Below, piece after piece: positions 1 to 9,718 of a stretch of 64,000 nucleotides of DNA (position 1 is its first letter; each line of letters starts with the position of its first letter). Made by a program: the position numbers and the translations under genes. The notes below the pieces were generated by a model. It saw only the letters and a program-made list of their open reading frames with translations. It searched no databases and had not been told where the DNA came from. Origin of the DNA: Limnohabitans sp. 2KL-27 (GTDB lineage: Bacteria; Pseudomonadota; Gammaproteobacteria; Burkholderiales; Burkholderiaceae_C); NCBI RefSeq assembly GCF_001269345.1, contig NZ_CXOP01000002.1, forward strand, positions 744,853 to 808,852. Reading direction: 5' to 3'.

Positions 1-3000
1 AAGGCCTACAAGATGCACATCCGGGTGCTCTTGTCCAAGTACCGCAGTTACACCGAGTGCCCGACGTGCCAAGGGGCGCGTTTGAAGAGCGAGAGCCTGC
101 TCTGGCGCATTGGCAGCCACTCGGATGCCGATGGGGTTTTGCCGGTGGAAAAACGCTTCATGCCCGCGGGTGTGAAGTGGTCGCGTGCGCAACTCGAGGC
201 GCTGCCGGGTTTGAGTTTGCACGACATGATGATCATGCCGCTGGACCGGTTGCGCTTGTTCTTTGACCGGGTGTCGGCGTCGGGTCATTTGGCGCAGACT
301 GCTGTGGGTATGGCAGGGGAGGCTCCGGCCGGGGATGGGCTGGGCTCCTCATACGGCGGGGGTACGCCAAAATCGTCGCCCAGCCCATCCCCGGCCGAAG
401 CCGTGGGTGCAGAGACGCAGAAACAGCCATCGACATCGATAGAGAAGGCACTGGACGCTCGATCGACCACAAGGTCTGCGTCAGAGCGGGGGGCGGGCGA
501 CGATTTTGGCGTACCCCCGCCTCATGAGGAGCCCGCCCCCCGCTCTGATGCAGACCGAACCTCCGAAGAAACCACCGAAGCAATCCAGGCCAAAAACCAA
601 GGCCCCAGCGCCGAACAAAAAGCGCTGCAACTGCTGCTGGAAGAAATCACCACCCGCCTGAAATACCTGTGCGACGTGGGCATCGGTTACCTCACCCTCG
701 ACCGCCAAAGCCGCACCCTCAGCGGCGGCGAAGTGCAGCGCATCAACCTGACCACCGCCTTGGGCACCAGCTTGGTCAACACCTTGTTTGTGCTGGACGA
801 GCCCAGCATCGGTCTGCACCCCCGCGACATGCACCGCATCACCTTGGCCATGCACCGCCTGCGCGATGCGGGCAACACCTTGGTGGTGGTGGAGCACGAC
901 CCCGCCGTGATGATGGCGGCCGACCGCATGATCGACATGGGGCCTGGTCCCGGCGAGCGCGGTGGGCAAATTGTGTTTGACGGCACCACAGCCGACCTGC
1001 GCAACGCCGACACCCTCACCGGCGCCTATCTGGGTGGACGCAAGCAGGTGGGATTGGGCTTCAAGCGCATGGTGACCGACAGCACGCCGCGTTTGATTTT
1101 GGAAGGCGCTCGCGAACACAACCTGCAAAACATCAGCGTGGACTTTCCGCTGCAACGCTTGGTCACCATCACCGGCGTCAGCGGATCGGGCAAATCGAGC
1201 TTGATCCAGGACGTGCTGGCCCCGGCGCTGATGCGCCACTTTGGCAAAGCCACTGAAACCCCCGGCGCACACGACCGCCTGCTGGGGGCTGACCACCTGA
1301 GCGATGTGGTGTTTGTGGACCAATCGCCCATTGGCAAAACGGCGCGTTCCAACCCGGTGAGTTATGTGGGGGCATGGGACGCGATCCGCGAAATTTTTGC
1401 GACCGCGCCGCTGTCGCGCCAGCGCGGCTACACCGCCAGCAAGTTCAGTTTCAACGGTGGCGATGGCCGCTGCCCCACCTGCGGTGGCTCGGGCTTTGAG
1501 CACGTGGAAATGCAGTTTTTGAGCGATGTGTATTTGCGCTGCCCAGACTGCAATGGCCAGCGTTACCGTCCCGAAATTCTGGAGATCACCGTCGAGCGCC
1601 AAGCCTTGGGCCAGTCCCAGCCGCGCCACCTGAACGTGGCCGATGTGCTGGACTTGACGGTGAGTGAGGCCGCCGCCTTGTTCGCGCAAGACCGTGATGT
1701 GATCCGCGCCCTGCAACCCATTGTGGATGTGGGCCTCGAGTATGTGAAGCTGGGCCAGCCTGTGCCGACTTTGTCGGGCGGAGAAGCGCAGCGCTTGAAA
1801 CTCGCCGGCTTTTTGGCCGAGGCCGCCAAAAGCGCATCCAAGAGTCGCCAGAGTCTGGCGCGCAAAGGCACGCTGTTCTTGTTTGACGAGCCGACCACCG
1901 GCCTGCACTTTGACGACATCGCCAAGCTCATGAGGGCTTTGCGCAAGTTGCTCGAAGCGGGGCACTCGCTCATCGTCATCGAGCACAACCTGGACGTGAT
2001 CCGCGCCAGCGATTGGCTGATCGACTTGGGGCCAGAGGGCGGATATGCCGGGGGCCTGATCGTGGCCGAGGGCACGCCGGACGATGTGCGTCAGCACGCG
2101 ACATCCCACACGGGGCTGGCGTTGCGCGAGTACGCCGAATCCATGGGGGAAATGCATGGCGCTGCTGAGCGTTCGACTGTTTATGGGGGCGAGGCTGCGG
2201 TGTCGGCGGGTTCCTCATACGGCGGGGGTACGCCAAAATCGTCACCCCCCGACACCGCAGCCTCGCTGGCGAGTGTTCGTGGCGGCGCTGCTGCAAGTTC
2301 AATTGCTCCTGCCGCTCGTCGTAAAACTGTGTTGAACAACAACATCCAAATCGTCAACGCCAAAGAGCACAACCTCAAGAATCTGAGCGTCAACATCCCG
2401 CGCGGCAAGTTCAACGTGGTCACCGGTGTCAGCGGTTCAGGCAAGTCCACGCTGGCGTTTGACATCCTGTTCAACGAAGGCCAGCGCCGTTATCTGGAAA
2501 GCCTGAACGCTTACGCCCGCTCCATCGTGCAGCCCGCAGGCCGCCCGGAGGTCGATGCGGTGTACGGCATCCCGCCCACTGTGGCGATCGAGCAGCGCCT
2601 GTCACGCGGCGGCCGCAAATCGACCGTGGGCACCACCACCGAGGTCTGGCATTTCTTGCGCCTGCTGTATGTGAAGCTGGGTATTCAGCATTGCGTGTAT
2701 GACAACACGCCGGTGCAACCGCAAACGCCCGACAGCATCGTGGCGCAGCTGATGACGCAGTTCAAGGGCCAGCACATCGGCCTGTTGGCACCGCTGGTGG
2801 TCAACCGAAAGGGCGTGTACACCGAATTGGCTGATTGGGCCAGGCCTCGTGGCTACACCCATCTGCGGGTCGATGGCGACTTTTTGCCGACCCAAGCGTT
2901 CCCCCGCATCGACCGCTTCAAAGAGCACAACATCGAGCTGCCGGTGGCGAGTCTTGATGTGTCGCCCGCCCAAGAAAGCATCCTGCGCCAAGCCCTGACC

Positions 3001-5127
3001 AAAACCCTGGAGCATGGCAAAGGGGTGGTGCATGTGTTGAGCGATCTGGACGGTTTGCGCGAAGCCATGTTCAGCGGCGAATCCACCGCCCGCATTGGCC
3101 AGCACCGCGTGTTCTCGACCTTGCGGGCTTGCCCGGCCTGCGACACGTCATACGCGGAGCTGGACCCCCGTTTGTTCTCCTACAACAGCAAACACGGCTG
3201 GTGCCCGGACTGCGTGGGCACAGGGGTCCAACTGAGCAAGGACGAACGCAAAGTGTTCGATGACTCGGTGCGTGACGACAAGGACAAAGGCCGCGAGCAA
3301 ACCTTTGCCGAACCCGAGATCGAAGACCTGGCCAACGTGGCCTGCCCCAGTTGCGAAGGCACCCGCCTGAATGCCACTGCGCGTGCCGTGCGCTTGGGCG
3401 CAGCGCCGGGCCAAGGCTGGCGCATCACCGACATCGCCAGTTTGTCGGTCAGCGATGTCCGCCAGTGGGTGGAAAAACTGCAACTCACCGGGCGCGATGC
3501 CGACATCGCTCGCGATCTGGTGCCCGAGATCCAAAGCCGCCTCGAATTTTTGGAAGAAGTGGGCCTGGGCTACCTCACACTCGACCGGGGTGCGCCCACG
3601 CTGTCGGGTGGGGAGGCCCAGCGCATCCGCTTGGCGGCGCAATTGGGCAGCAATCTGCAAGGCGTGTGCTACGTGCTGGACGAACCCACCATTGGTTTGC
3701 ACGCCCGCGACAACCAGATCTTGCTCAAAGCCCTGCACAAGCTGGGCGACAAGGGCAACACCTTGGTGGTGGTGGAACACGACGAAGACACGATTCGCCG
3801 TGCCGACCACATCATCGACATTGGTCCGAGTGCGGGCAAACGCGGTGGGCGTTTGGTGGCGCAGGGCTCGGTGGCCGACATCACCGCTGCCGCCGACTCG
3901 CAGACCGGTCGCTACTTGTTGCACGCGATGAAGCACCCGATGCAATTGCGTCGGGTGGTGGATGCCTCTGCATGGGGCGCTGGCGCGGGCGCCTCATGTG
4001 GCGGGGGTAAGCCAAAATCGGTGCCCACGCCACCGCCCCACGCAGAGGCTGGGGCGGCGCCGATGCAATGGCTCACGCTCACTGGCGCCAACTTGCACAA
4101 CCTGCGCCAAGTCGATGTGCAAGTGCCGCTCAAGCGTCTGGTGGCCGTGACCGGTGTCAGTGGCTCCGGCAAATCCACCCTGGCCCGAGACGTGTTGCTG
4201 ACCAACGTGCAGGCGCTGGTCAGTCAGCGCGCCACTTTTGCCGGGCGTACCGCCCAAGACGCCGGTCAGCGCGTGGCTTTGAGCGCATGCAGCGATGTGC
4301 AAGGCTTTGAGGGCATTGACCGCGTGCTCGAAGTCGACCAAACGCCCATTGGCAAAACACCGCGTTCCTGCCCCGCCACCTACATCGGCTTTTGGGACAC
4401 GATCCGCAAACTGTTTGCCGAAACACTCGAAGCCAAAGCGCGAGGCTATGCGGCCGGGCGCTTCAGCTTCAACACCGGCGAAGGCCGTTGCCCCGGCTGC
4501 GAAGGCCAGGGCATGCGCACCATCGAGATGAGTTTCTTGCCCGATGTGAAAGTGCCGTGCGAAACCTGCCGGGGTGCCCGCTTCAATCCTGAAACGCTGG
4601 CCGTCACCTGGCGTGGCAAGAGCATTGGCGATGTGCTGCAGATGGAGGTGGACGAAGCGGTGGACTTTTTCGCCAGCATGCCCAGCATCGCGCACCCGCT
4701 CCAGCTGCTCAAGGACGTGGGGCTGGGTTACCTGACTTTGGGCCAGCCTTCACCCACGCTCAGTGGTGGCGAGGCGCAGCGCATCAAGCTGGTGACCGAG
4801 TTGACCAAGGTGCGCGACGAAGTGGGCAAGCGCGGCAACAAAGCCCCGCACACCCTGTATGTGCTGGACGAGCCCACCGTGGGCCTGCACATGGCCGACG
4901 TGGACAAACTGATCAGCGTGTTGCACCGCTTGGTCAACGCCGGTCACAGCGTGATCGTGATCGAACACGACCTCGATGTGATCGCCGAGGCCGACTGGGT
5001 GATTGACCTGGGGCCGGAAGGCGGCAATGCCGGCGGCCGCATTGTGGCGGCCATGACACCCGAGGCGCTGGTGCTGTTGGGCACGCACACGGGCGTGGCC
5101 TTGGGGCCGGTGCTGGCGCGGGTGTGA
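1..5127 (+). CDS. uvrA: Tandem-fused excinuclease ABC subunit UvrA (5' end missing)
   Basis: UvrA is the damage-sensing ABC ATPase of nucleotide excision repair, working with UvrB and UvrC on DNA. The frame is open from base 1, so the true start lies outside the window; 1,708 codons remain. What is visible is most of one UvrA unit fused to a complete second one. The first unit shows a zinc module (CPTCQG), signature SGGEVQR (codon ~240), LDEPSIGLH (~264), Walker [10 protein letters not shown] (~392), a zinc finger (CPTCGG, CPDCNG, ~492) and a second signature with FDEPTTGLH (~626). The second unit shows Walker A (~809), CPACDT/CPDCVG (~1044), signature and LDEPTIGLH (~1201-1226), Walker A (~1385), zinc finger CPGCEG/CETCRG (~1498) and LDEPTVGLH (~1621). 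Fused UvrA proteins of this size are known in Burkholderiales. Four palindromic repeat copies code for linkers rich in Gly, Pro, Ser and Lys. The stop codon abuts the stop of the convergent gene. Confidence 0.95.
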   Translation, partial: KAYKMHIRVLLSKYRSYTECPTCQGARLKSESLLWRIGSHSDADGVLPVEKRFMPAGVKWSRAQLEALPGLSLHDMMIMPLDRLRLFFDRVSASGHLAQTAVGMAGEAPAGDGLGSSYGGGTPKSSPSPSPAEAVGAETQKQPSTSIEKALDARSTTRSASERGAGDDFGVPPPHEEPAPRSDADRTSEETTEAIQAKNQGPSAEQKALQLLLEEITTRLKYLCDVGIGYLTLDRQSRTLSGGEVQRINLTTALGTSLVNTLFVLDEPSIGLHPRDMHRITLAMHRLRDAGNTLVVVEHDPAVMMAADRMIDMGPGPGERGGQIVFDGTTADLRNADTLTGAYLGGRKQVGLGFKRMVTDSTPRLILEGAREHNLQNISVDFPLQRLVTITGVSGSGKSSLIQDVLAPALMRHFGKATETPGAHDRLLGADHLSDVVFVDQSPIGKTARSNPVSYVGAWDAIREIFATAPLSRQRGYTASKFSFNGGDGRCPTCGGSGFEHVEMQFLSDVYLRCPDCNGQRYRPEILEITVERQALGQSQPRHLNVADVLDLTVSEAAALFAQDRDVIRALQPIVDVGLEYVKLGQPVPTLSGGEAQRLKLAGFLAEAAKSASKSRQSLARKGTLFLFDEPTTGLHFDDIAKLMRALRKLLEAGHSLIVIEHNLDVIRASDWLIDLGPEGGYAGGLIVAEGTPDDVRQHATSHTGLALREYAESMGEMHGAAERSTVYGGEAAVSAGSSYGGGTPKSSPPDTAASLASVRGGAAASSIAPAARRKTVLNNNIQIVNAKEHNLKNLSVNIPRGKFNVVTGVSGSGKSTLAFDILFNEGQRRYLESLNAYARSIVQPAGRPEVDAVYGIPPTVAIEQRLSRGGRKSTVGTTTEVWHFLRLLYVKLGIQHCVYDNTPVQPQTPDSIVAQLMTQFKGQHIGLLAPLVVNRKGVYTELADWARPRGYTHLRVDGDFLPTQAFPRIDRFKEHNIELPVASLDVSPAQESILRQALTKTLEHGKGVVHVLSDLDGLREAMFSGESTARIGQHRVFSTLRACPACDTSYAELDPRLFSYNSKHGWCPDCVGTGVQLSKDERKVFDDSVRDDKDKGREQTFAEPEIEDLANVACPSCEGTRLNATARAVRLGAAPGQGWRITDIASLSVSDVRQWVEKLQLTGRDADIARDLVPEIQSRLEFLEEVGLGYLTLDRGAPTLSGGEAQRIRLAAQLGSNLQGVCYVLDEPTIGLHARDNQILLKALHKLGDKGNTLVVVEHDEDTIRRADHIIDIGPSAGKRGGRLVAQGSVADITAAADSQTGRYLLHAMKHPMQLRRVVDASAWGAGAGASCGGGKPKSVPTPPPHAEAGAAPMQWLTLTGANLHNLRQVDVQVPLKRLVAVTGVSGSGKSTLARDVLLTNVQALVSQRATFAGRTAQDAGQRVALSACSDVQGFEGIDRVLEVDQTPIGKTPRSCPATYIGFWDTIRKLFAETLEAKARGYAAGRFSFNTGEGRCPGCEGQGMRTIEMSFLPDVKVPCETCRGARFNPETLAVTWRGKSIGDVLQMEVDEAVDFFASMPSIAHPLQLLKDVGLGYLTLGQPSPTLSGGEAQRIKLVTELTKVRDEVGKRGNKAPHTLYVLDEPTVGLHMADVDKLISVLHRLVNAGHSVIVIEHDLDVIAEADWVIDLGPEGGNAGGRIVAAMTPEALVLLGTHTGVALGPVLARV
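321..402 (+). repeat. Palindromic core-and-arm repeat, copy 1 (forward, subtype A, inside uvrA)
   Basis: The arms at 321-345 and 378-402 are complementary over 25 nt with one mismatch, and perfectly so for the inner 19. They flank a 32-nt core at 346-377 that begins TCCTCAT, contains GGCG-GGGGTA-CGCC, and ends AAAATCGTC. Read in the uvrA frame, the core gives [11 protein letters not shown]. It lies in the loop ahead of the first signature motif. Confidence 0.9.
473..556 (-). repeat. Palindromic core-and-arm repeat, copy 2 (reverse, subtype A, inside uvrA)
   Basis: The arms at 473-498 and 531-556 are complementary over 26 nt with one G-T-type mismatch. The core at 499-530 is the reverse complement of the copy 1 core with only two changes. 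Read in the uvrA frame in this orientation it encodes [11 protein letters not shown]. It sits 70 bp after copy 1, facing the opposite way. Confidence 0.9.
2189..2266 (+). repeat. Palindromic core-and-arm repeat, copy 3 (forward, subtype A, inside uvrA)
   Basis: The arms at 2189-2211 and 2244-2266 pair over 23 nt with one mismatch. The core at 2212-2243 is identical to that of copy 1, while the arm sequences are different. It encodes the linker joining the first UvrA unit to the second, and the core is read in the same phase as in copy 1. Confidence 0.9.
3964..4049 (+). repeat. Palindromic core-and-arm repeat, copy 4 (forward, diverged, inside uvrA)
   Basis: The arms at 3964-3990 and 4023-4049 pair over 27 nt with three mismatches. 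The core at 3991-4022 is diverged at both ends and in the middle but keeps CCTCAT, GGCGGGGGTA and CCAAAATCG. It is read as [11 protein letters not shown] in the linker before the last ABC domain of UvrA, in the same codon phase as copies 1 and 3. Confidence 0.85.
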
Positions 5128-6348
5128 TCAGCCGGTCACACCAAGCCGCCACAGCGAGGTGACTTCGGCCGACCGTGCGGCATGCAGTGGGTCGCTGGCA
5201 TCTTGGGCTTTGGCGTGCACAGGCTTCACATCCATGCGCCCCAATACCGTCAGGCCGGCTTGTGCGATCCAGCCCAGCAGGGCATCGCGGCTGCGCAGGC
5301 CCAGGTGCTCTGCCAGGTCGGACAAGATCAGCCAGCCTTCACCACCGTCGCTCAGGTGTTGGGGCAGGCCCTTCAAAAAGCCTTGCAGCATTTGGCTGCC
5401 CTCGTCATACACCGCTTGCTCCAAAAGTGATGTGGGACGTGCCGGCAGCCAAGGGGGGTTGCACACCACCACCGACGCTTGACCGGCTGGAAAGAGGTCG
5501 GTCTGCAGCAGTTGCACCTGGTTTTGCAGACCCAGGCGTTGCAGGTTGTCCAAAGCGCAAGCCAAAGCGCGTTCAGACTGGTCGGTGCCAACCACTTGTT
5601 GTGCTCCCCGCCGCGCCAGCACCGCCGACAAGACGCCCGTGCCCACGCCGATGTCGAAGGCCACCGGGTGCGCAGAAAAAGCATCGGGCAGCGGGGCCTT
5701 GGCCACCAACTCGACATATTCGCCGCGCACCGGTGAGAACACGCCGTAGTGCGGGTAAATGCACAAGGCTTCGCCCATGGCAGGCACTTCAACGCCCTTC
5801 TTGCGCCATTCAAACGCGCCGATCACGCCCTGCAAACTTCGCAGTGAGATCACCGAGGCTTGCCCATCGGCCGGTCCAAAGGCCTGCATGCAGGCGGCTT
5901 TCGCATCGGGCGCGCGACGCAAGGCAATGCCGTAATCGCCATCAAGTTCAATCAAGACCTGGCTCAAAATTCGCGTGCGCTGGGCTTGCGCCTGGCGGTG
6001 GGTGTGAAAGGCCGCACCGGGGATCACTGGCGCATCCGGGTCTTGCTTTTTGGCGCGAACCTTTTTGGGCTTGTCGATGCGCCGTGTCAATGCTTGCAGC
6101 ATTTGCCGCGCGTTTTGAAAGTCGCTGCGCCACAGCAAGCCGGTGCCGGCGCAGGCCAGGCGGTAGGCGGTGTCGGCGGTCATGGTGTCATCGGCCAGCA
6201 CCACGGTTTTGGGCAGCACTTGGTCGGAGCGCCACAGGGCCGAGCGTGGGGTGTCTTTTTCAGACCAAGTCAAAAGGATGGGGGCATTCATGCGCAGGTC
6301 CAGTCGGTGTGTGTAGGTATCGCGCAGATGGCCACGAAGGGGTTTCAA
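5128..6348 (-). CDS. Class I SAM-dependent methyltransferase
   Basis: The C-terminal two thirds form a class I Rossmann methyltransferase. A SAM-binding loop FDIGVGTGVLSAVLA is followed by an acidic GTDQSERAL strand and by VVCNPPWLP, the NPPY-type motif of amino- or amide-directed methyltransferases such as PrmC, RsmC and TrmN6. The N-terminal part is not recognised, so the substrate is unknown. The 406-residue form starts at 6348; an internal ATG at 6291 (MNAPILL) is an equally good start. The gene lies 7 bp downstream of the HAD phosphatase, so the two are probably co-transcribed. Its stop codon directly abuts the uvrA stop, with no room for a terminator between the convergent genes. Confidence 0.8.
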   Translation of the reverse strand: MKPLRGHLRDTYTHRLDLRMNAPILLTWSEKDTPRSALWRSDQVLPKTVVLADDTMTADTAYRLACAGTGLLWRSDFQNARQMLQALTRRIDKPKKVRAKKQDPDAPVIPGAAFHTHRQAQAQRTRILSQVLIELDGDYGIALRRAPDAKAACMQAFGPADGQASVISLRSLQGVIGAFEWRKKGVEVPAMGEALCIYPHYGVFSPVRGEYVELVAKAPLPDAFSAHPVAFDIGVGTGVLSAVLARRGAQQVVGTDQSERALACALDNLQRLGLQNQVQLLQTDLFPAGQASVVVCNPPWLPARPTSLLEQAVYDEGSQMLQGFLKGLPQHLSDGGEGWLILSDLAEHLGLRSRDALLGWIAQAGLTVLGRMDVKPVHAKAQDASDPLHAARSAEVTSLWRLGVTG

Positions 6349-6355
6349 CAGAGTT

Positions 6356-7141
6356 TCAGCGCAGACGCGTCAGCAGTTGGCTGGCCAATTCGGCAAAGCC
6401 TGCACCGCGTTCGCTGGGCGTGATGAAGCGCGGCGGGTGTGTGAGTTGTGCTTCAAAGCGCCGGATGTTGGCCACGCCCACACTGTGGGCAAAGTGTTCA
6501 AACATCACTTGGTCATTGGTCGAGTCTCCCACATAAACCCAGCGCTCGATTTCGGCATCGAGATCACGGCCCCACAACTCGCGCACGATCCAGCGCGCCC
6601 CAGAGAGTTTGCTGTGCGTGCCGAACCAGCCGTTGATATGGATGCTGCTCACCGTGGCGGTCATGCCAGCGCCTTGCATCCGGCGCACCACCTCTTCGAT
6701 GGCGTCTTGTGGCAGTTGCGTGAATTCGCTGTGGTCGATGGCGATGTCGGTTTCACGCCCGCCGCTGTCTTGGGAGCGCACAGCGCCCTGCACATTTTTT
6801 TCGATGTGCGCGAGCACCGCTTGCATGCGGGTGAAGTTGGCTTGGCGTGTCGGCGCATCTTGCTGGTACAGCTTGCGCAGGCCCCGTGTGGCCGAATGTT
6901 GCAGCCCCACGGCCCCGTTTTCGGCCACGATGGCATCCACCGGCCAGCTTGACGCAAAGGCTTCGCTCCAACCCACCGGTCGTCCGGTGATTGGCACCAC
7001 ATGCAGACCCGCCGCTTTCAGATTGGCGAGGGCTTGCAAGGCGTCTGGGGTGATCGCCCCTTCGGTGGTCAGCGTGTCGTCGATGTCGGTGAAGACGCCG
7101 AGGATGTCTTGCGGAACCTGCCAACTGGAAAGGGGGCGCAT
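6356..7141 (-). CDS. HAD-superfamily hydrolase, IIB (Cof-like) type
   Basis: This 261-residue cytoplasmic phosphatase shows all four HAD motifs. Motif I is DIDDT (nucleophile and acid/base aspartates), motif II is TGRP, the motif III lysine is in HSKLSGA, and motif IV is GDSTNDQ. The cap between motifs II and III suits the IIB class of sugar or phosphoglycerate phosphatases (Cof, MPGP and trehalose-phosphatase-like). The substrate cannot be named from sequence. It lies just upstream of the methyltransferase on the same strand. Confidence 0.85.
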   Translation of the reverse strand: MRPLSSWQVPQDILGVFTDIDDTLTTEGAITPDALQALANLKAAGLHVVPITGRPVGWSEAFASSWPVDAIVAENGAVGLQHSATRGLRKLYQQDAPTRQANFTRMQAVLAHIEKNVQGAVRSQDSGGRETDIAIDHSEFTQLPQDAIEEVVRRMQGAGMTATVSSIHINGWFGTHSKLSGARWIVRELWGRDLDAEIERWVYVGDSTNDQVMFEHFAHSVGVANIRRFEAQLTHPPRFITPSERGAGFAELASQLLTRLR

Positions 7142-7189
7142 GGTTGTAAATCTTGTCGATTCAATGGGGATCTGACCCCAATGCAGCGA

Positions 7190-8818
7190 TCAGCCCGCGC
7201 TGCCCAGGGCCAGACCTGCGTGCTCGCGCAGCGGGTGGAAGTGGATTTTGGGGAAGCGCTCTTGCGCCAGGCGCACGTCGTAGGGGCTGGTGCACAGGTA
7301 CGCCAGCGTGCCTGCCGCATCGAGCGACATGCGCTGCGGGTAGGCGTTGGTGAACTCGCGCAACTCGGCCGGGGTGTCGGCGGTGATCCAGCGCGCACCG
7401 GTGTACTGGCAGCCCTCCAGGCGCACATCGCAGTCGTATTCGGCTTTCAGGCGGTGTTGCACCACTTCAAACTGCAGCTGGCCCACCGCACCCAGCAGCA
7501 TGGGGCCGCCGATTTCGGGTTTGAAGACCTGGATTGCGCCTTCTTCACCCAGCTGGTCCAGGCCTTGCTGCAGTTGTTTGGTGCGCAGGGGGTTTTTCAA
7601 AATCACCGTCATGAACAGTTCGGGTGCAAAGAAGGGCAGGCCGGTGAACAGCAGGTTGGCACCGTCGGTGATGGTGTCGCCCAACTGCACACCGCCGTGG
7701 GTGGTGAAGCCAATGATGTCGCCGGCATAGGCTTCGTCGACCGCTTCGCGTCTTTGCGAGAGAAAGGTCACCACGCTGGTGGGGCGCAGCTCTTTGGCGG
7801 TCCGTTGCACTTTGAGCTTCATGCCGGGCGTGTATTTGCCGGACGCCATGCGCACAAAGGCGATGCGGTCGCGGTGGTTGGCGTCCATGTTGGCTTGGAC
7901 TTTGAACACCACGCCCGAAAACGCGCTGTCCTCGGGCTGGATTTCTTTGACCACGGGCTGCTTGTTCACCAACACCGAACTGGTGCGGGGGCGTGGCGGT
8001 GGGGCCAAATCGACCAAGGCGTCCAGCACTTCCATCACGCCGAAGTTGTTCACGCCAGAACCGAAAAACACGGGCGTTTGCTTGCCCGCCAAAAAAGCGG
8101 CTTCATCGAACGCGGGCGATGCGCCGGTGGCCAGTTCCATGCTGTCCATGGCGGTTTGCCACTCCAGGCCAAAGCGCTCGGCCAGTTGGGCTTGCTCGGT
8201 GAGAGGGATGGTTTCGAAGTCTTGCGGCAGGCGTTCGCTGCCGGAGTCGAACACCGTCATGGCCTGCGTGCGCAGGTTGACGATGCCGCCAAACGATTTG
8301 CCCTGACCGATGGGCCAGGTCATGGGCACGCAGGGCATGCCCAGTTCTCGCTCGACTTCGTCCAGGATGTCGAGGGGGTCGCGCACTTCGCGGTCCATCT
8401 TGTTGACAAAGGTGATGATGGGCGTGTCGCGTTGTCGGCAAACCTCGATCAAGCGGCGAGTTTGCGCTTCCACACCGTTGGCCGCGTCGATCACCATGAG
8501 CGCCGAGTCCACCGCCGTGAGCACGCGGTAGGTGTCCTCCGAAAAGTCTTTGTGGCCAGGGGTGTCGAGCAGGTTGATGACGTGATCACGGTACAGCATC
8601 TGCATGACCGATGAGGCCACCGAGATGCCGCGCTGCTTTTCGATCTCCATCCAGTCCGAGGTGGCGTGGCGCGAGGCCTTGCGGGCCTTGACCGAACCGG
8701 CGATCTGGATCGCACCCGAGAACAGCAAGAGCTTTTCGGTCAGCGTGGTTTTACCCGCGTCGGGGTGGGAAATGATGGCAAACGTCCGGCGGCGCCGGGT
8801 TTCGTGGGCGTAGGTCAC
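7190..8818 (-). CDS. prfC: Peptide chain release factor 3
   Basis: RF3 is the ribosome-bound GTPase that recycles RF1 and RF2 after peptide release. The sequence shows the G1 loop SHPDAGKTT at residues ~17-25, G2-region QRGISVASSV, G3 DTPGHKDF and G4 NKMDR. The preferred start is GTG at 8818, giving VTYAHETRRRR, because RF3 proteins begin at this point and AGGACC sits just upstream. This form has 542 residues against 529 in E. coli. An earlier ATG at 8917 would add residues not typical of the family. A TAAAAT box on the minus strand at 8893-8898 may be its -10 element. Confidence 0.96.
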   Translation of the reverse strand: MTYAHETRRRRTFAIISHPDAGKTTLTEKLLLFSGAIQIAGSVKARKASRHATSDWMEIEKQRGISVASSVMQMLYRDHVINLLDTPGHKDFSEDTYRVLTAVDSALMVIDAANGVEAQTRRLIEVCRQRDTPIITFVNKMDREVRDPLDILDEVERELGMPCVPMTWPIGQGKSFGGIVNLRTQAMTVFDSGSERLPQDFETIPLTEQAQLAERFGLEWQTAMDSMELATGASPAFDEAAFLAGKQTPVFFGSGVNNFGVMEVLDALVDLAPPPRPRTSSVLVNKQPVVKEIQPEDSAFSGVVFKVQANMDANHRDRIAFVRMASGKYTPGMKLKVQRTAKELRPTSVVTFLSQRREAVDEAYAGDIIGFTTHGGVQLGDTITDGANLLFTGLPFFAPELFMTVILKNPLRTKQLQQGLDQLGEEGAIQVFKPEIGGPMLLGAVGQLQFEVVQHRLKAEYDCDVRLEGCQYTGARWITADTPAELREFTNAYPQRMSLDAAGTLAYLCTSPYDVRLAQERFPKIHFHPLREHAGLALGSAG

Positions 8819-8968
8819 AAGGGGTCCTGAAATCGTGCGCTCGGCCAGTCGCCTGCGCGGTGGCCAGGCCCGGTCGGGCTGGCGAAAGCGTGATTTTACC
8901 GGGCCAGCAGCGCGCAAACGCTCTGCGGTCCGCCTCGCCGCCGGGGATTCAGGCCAAGGTCTGGCCGC

Positions 8969-9718
8969 TCAGCGGGAGGCCACAGGGCATTTGAAGTCGT
9001 CGTCCCAGGGAATGGGGCGCGCCTCATCGGCTTCGCAGCCGGGTGTGTCGGCGGTGCATTGGGGGCGCAGGTCCTTGAATTCGAGTCGCAGTTCGACGCG
9101 GCGGCTTTTTTCCGGTTGGTTCAGGATGGCCGAGTTGAAGGAGGAGCCGCCCACGAAGAACATTTCCCGGACCGTTTTGCGATCTGCCAGGCTGGGGGCA
9201 TCGGGGGCCTTGGCGTCGAGCAACACGCACAGCACGCGCTGGGACCGCTCCAGGCTGAGGTTGAGGTTGTACAAATAAGAGCCTTCGGGGCTGGCATAGC
9301 CTTCGAGCACAAAGCGCTTGAGCCACTCCTTGCAGCCAGGGGTGTGCGCCACACGGAGCATTTGGGGGACGAAGCTGCGCAGAAAAGCCATGCGTTGGGG
9401 TTCCAGCTCGTTGCTGTCTTTTTTGAACTCCGCCAAAGTGCCCAGTTCGAGGGTTTGCCCTCGCAGCTTGACCCCTGCAAATTCAGCTTGCTGCGTGAGT
9501 TGCTGGACTTCGCTCAGGCAGCTGGAGATGGCTTGCTCGCGCGTGGTGCGGTGCTCGTCCATTTGGCGCAAGCCTTGCGTGACGTTCAAGAGCGCGACCG
9601 CCATGGCCACCAAAAACAGCACCATGAGGGCGGTCATCAGATCTGAAAAAGAAATCCAGAAGGGTTTTTCTGCCTCGTCGGTGCGCTTGCGGGCAGGGGC
9701 TTTTCTGGGGCCGATCAT
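8969..9718 (-). CDS. MotB/OmpA-type stator protein, ZorB-like
   Basis: This 249-residue inner-membrane protein has one N-terminal transmembrane helix with the buried aspartate of MotB-type stators (WISFSDLMTALM, D27), which carries the ion in MotB and ExbD relatives. It then has a periplasmic coiled segment and an OmpA-like domain with LEGYASPEG and NLNLSLERSQRV. The Asp of the usual GHTD peptidoglycan-binding motif is not obvious, though N-LS-ER is kept. The ATG overlaps the end of the upstream motor gene by 4 nt, so the two are translationally coupled. The closest resemblance I recognise is ZorB of Zorya anti-phage systems, but no ZorC, D or E gene is near. Function is inferred only as an ion-driven motor partner. 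Confidence 0.75.
   Translation of the reverse strand: MIGPRKAPARKRTDEAEKPFWISFSDLMTALMVLFLVAMAVALLNVTQGLRQMDEHRTTREQAISSCLSEVQQLTQQAEFAGVKLRGQTLELGTLAEFKKDSNELEPQRMAFLRSFVPQMLRVAHTPGCKEWLKRFVLEGYASPEGSYLYNLNLSLERSQRVLCVLLDAKAPDAPSLADRKTVREMFFVGGSSFNSAILNQPEKSRRVELRLEFKDLRPQCTADTPGCEADEARPIPWDDDFKCPVASR

Noticed and set aside
321..556. CRISPR-like array or direct tandem repeat in uvrA
   Set aside because: The copies are few, differently spaced and in both orientations, with no constant-length spacers; they fit the palindromic element instead.
481..2157. Long minus-strand open frame of 558 codons opposite uvrA
   Set aside because: It mirrors the codon structure of uvrA on a GC-rich template, has no family motifs, and its His/Gln/Gly/Val-rich composition is typical of antisense shadows.
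7001..8614. Plus-strand open frame of 537 codons over prfC
   Set aside because: It is a shadow of the well-supported prfC gene, with no domain of its own.
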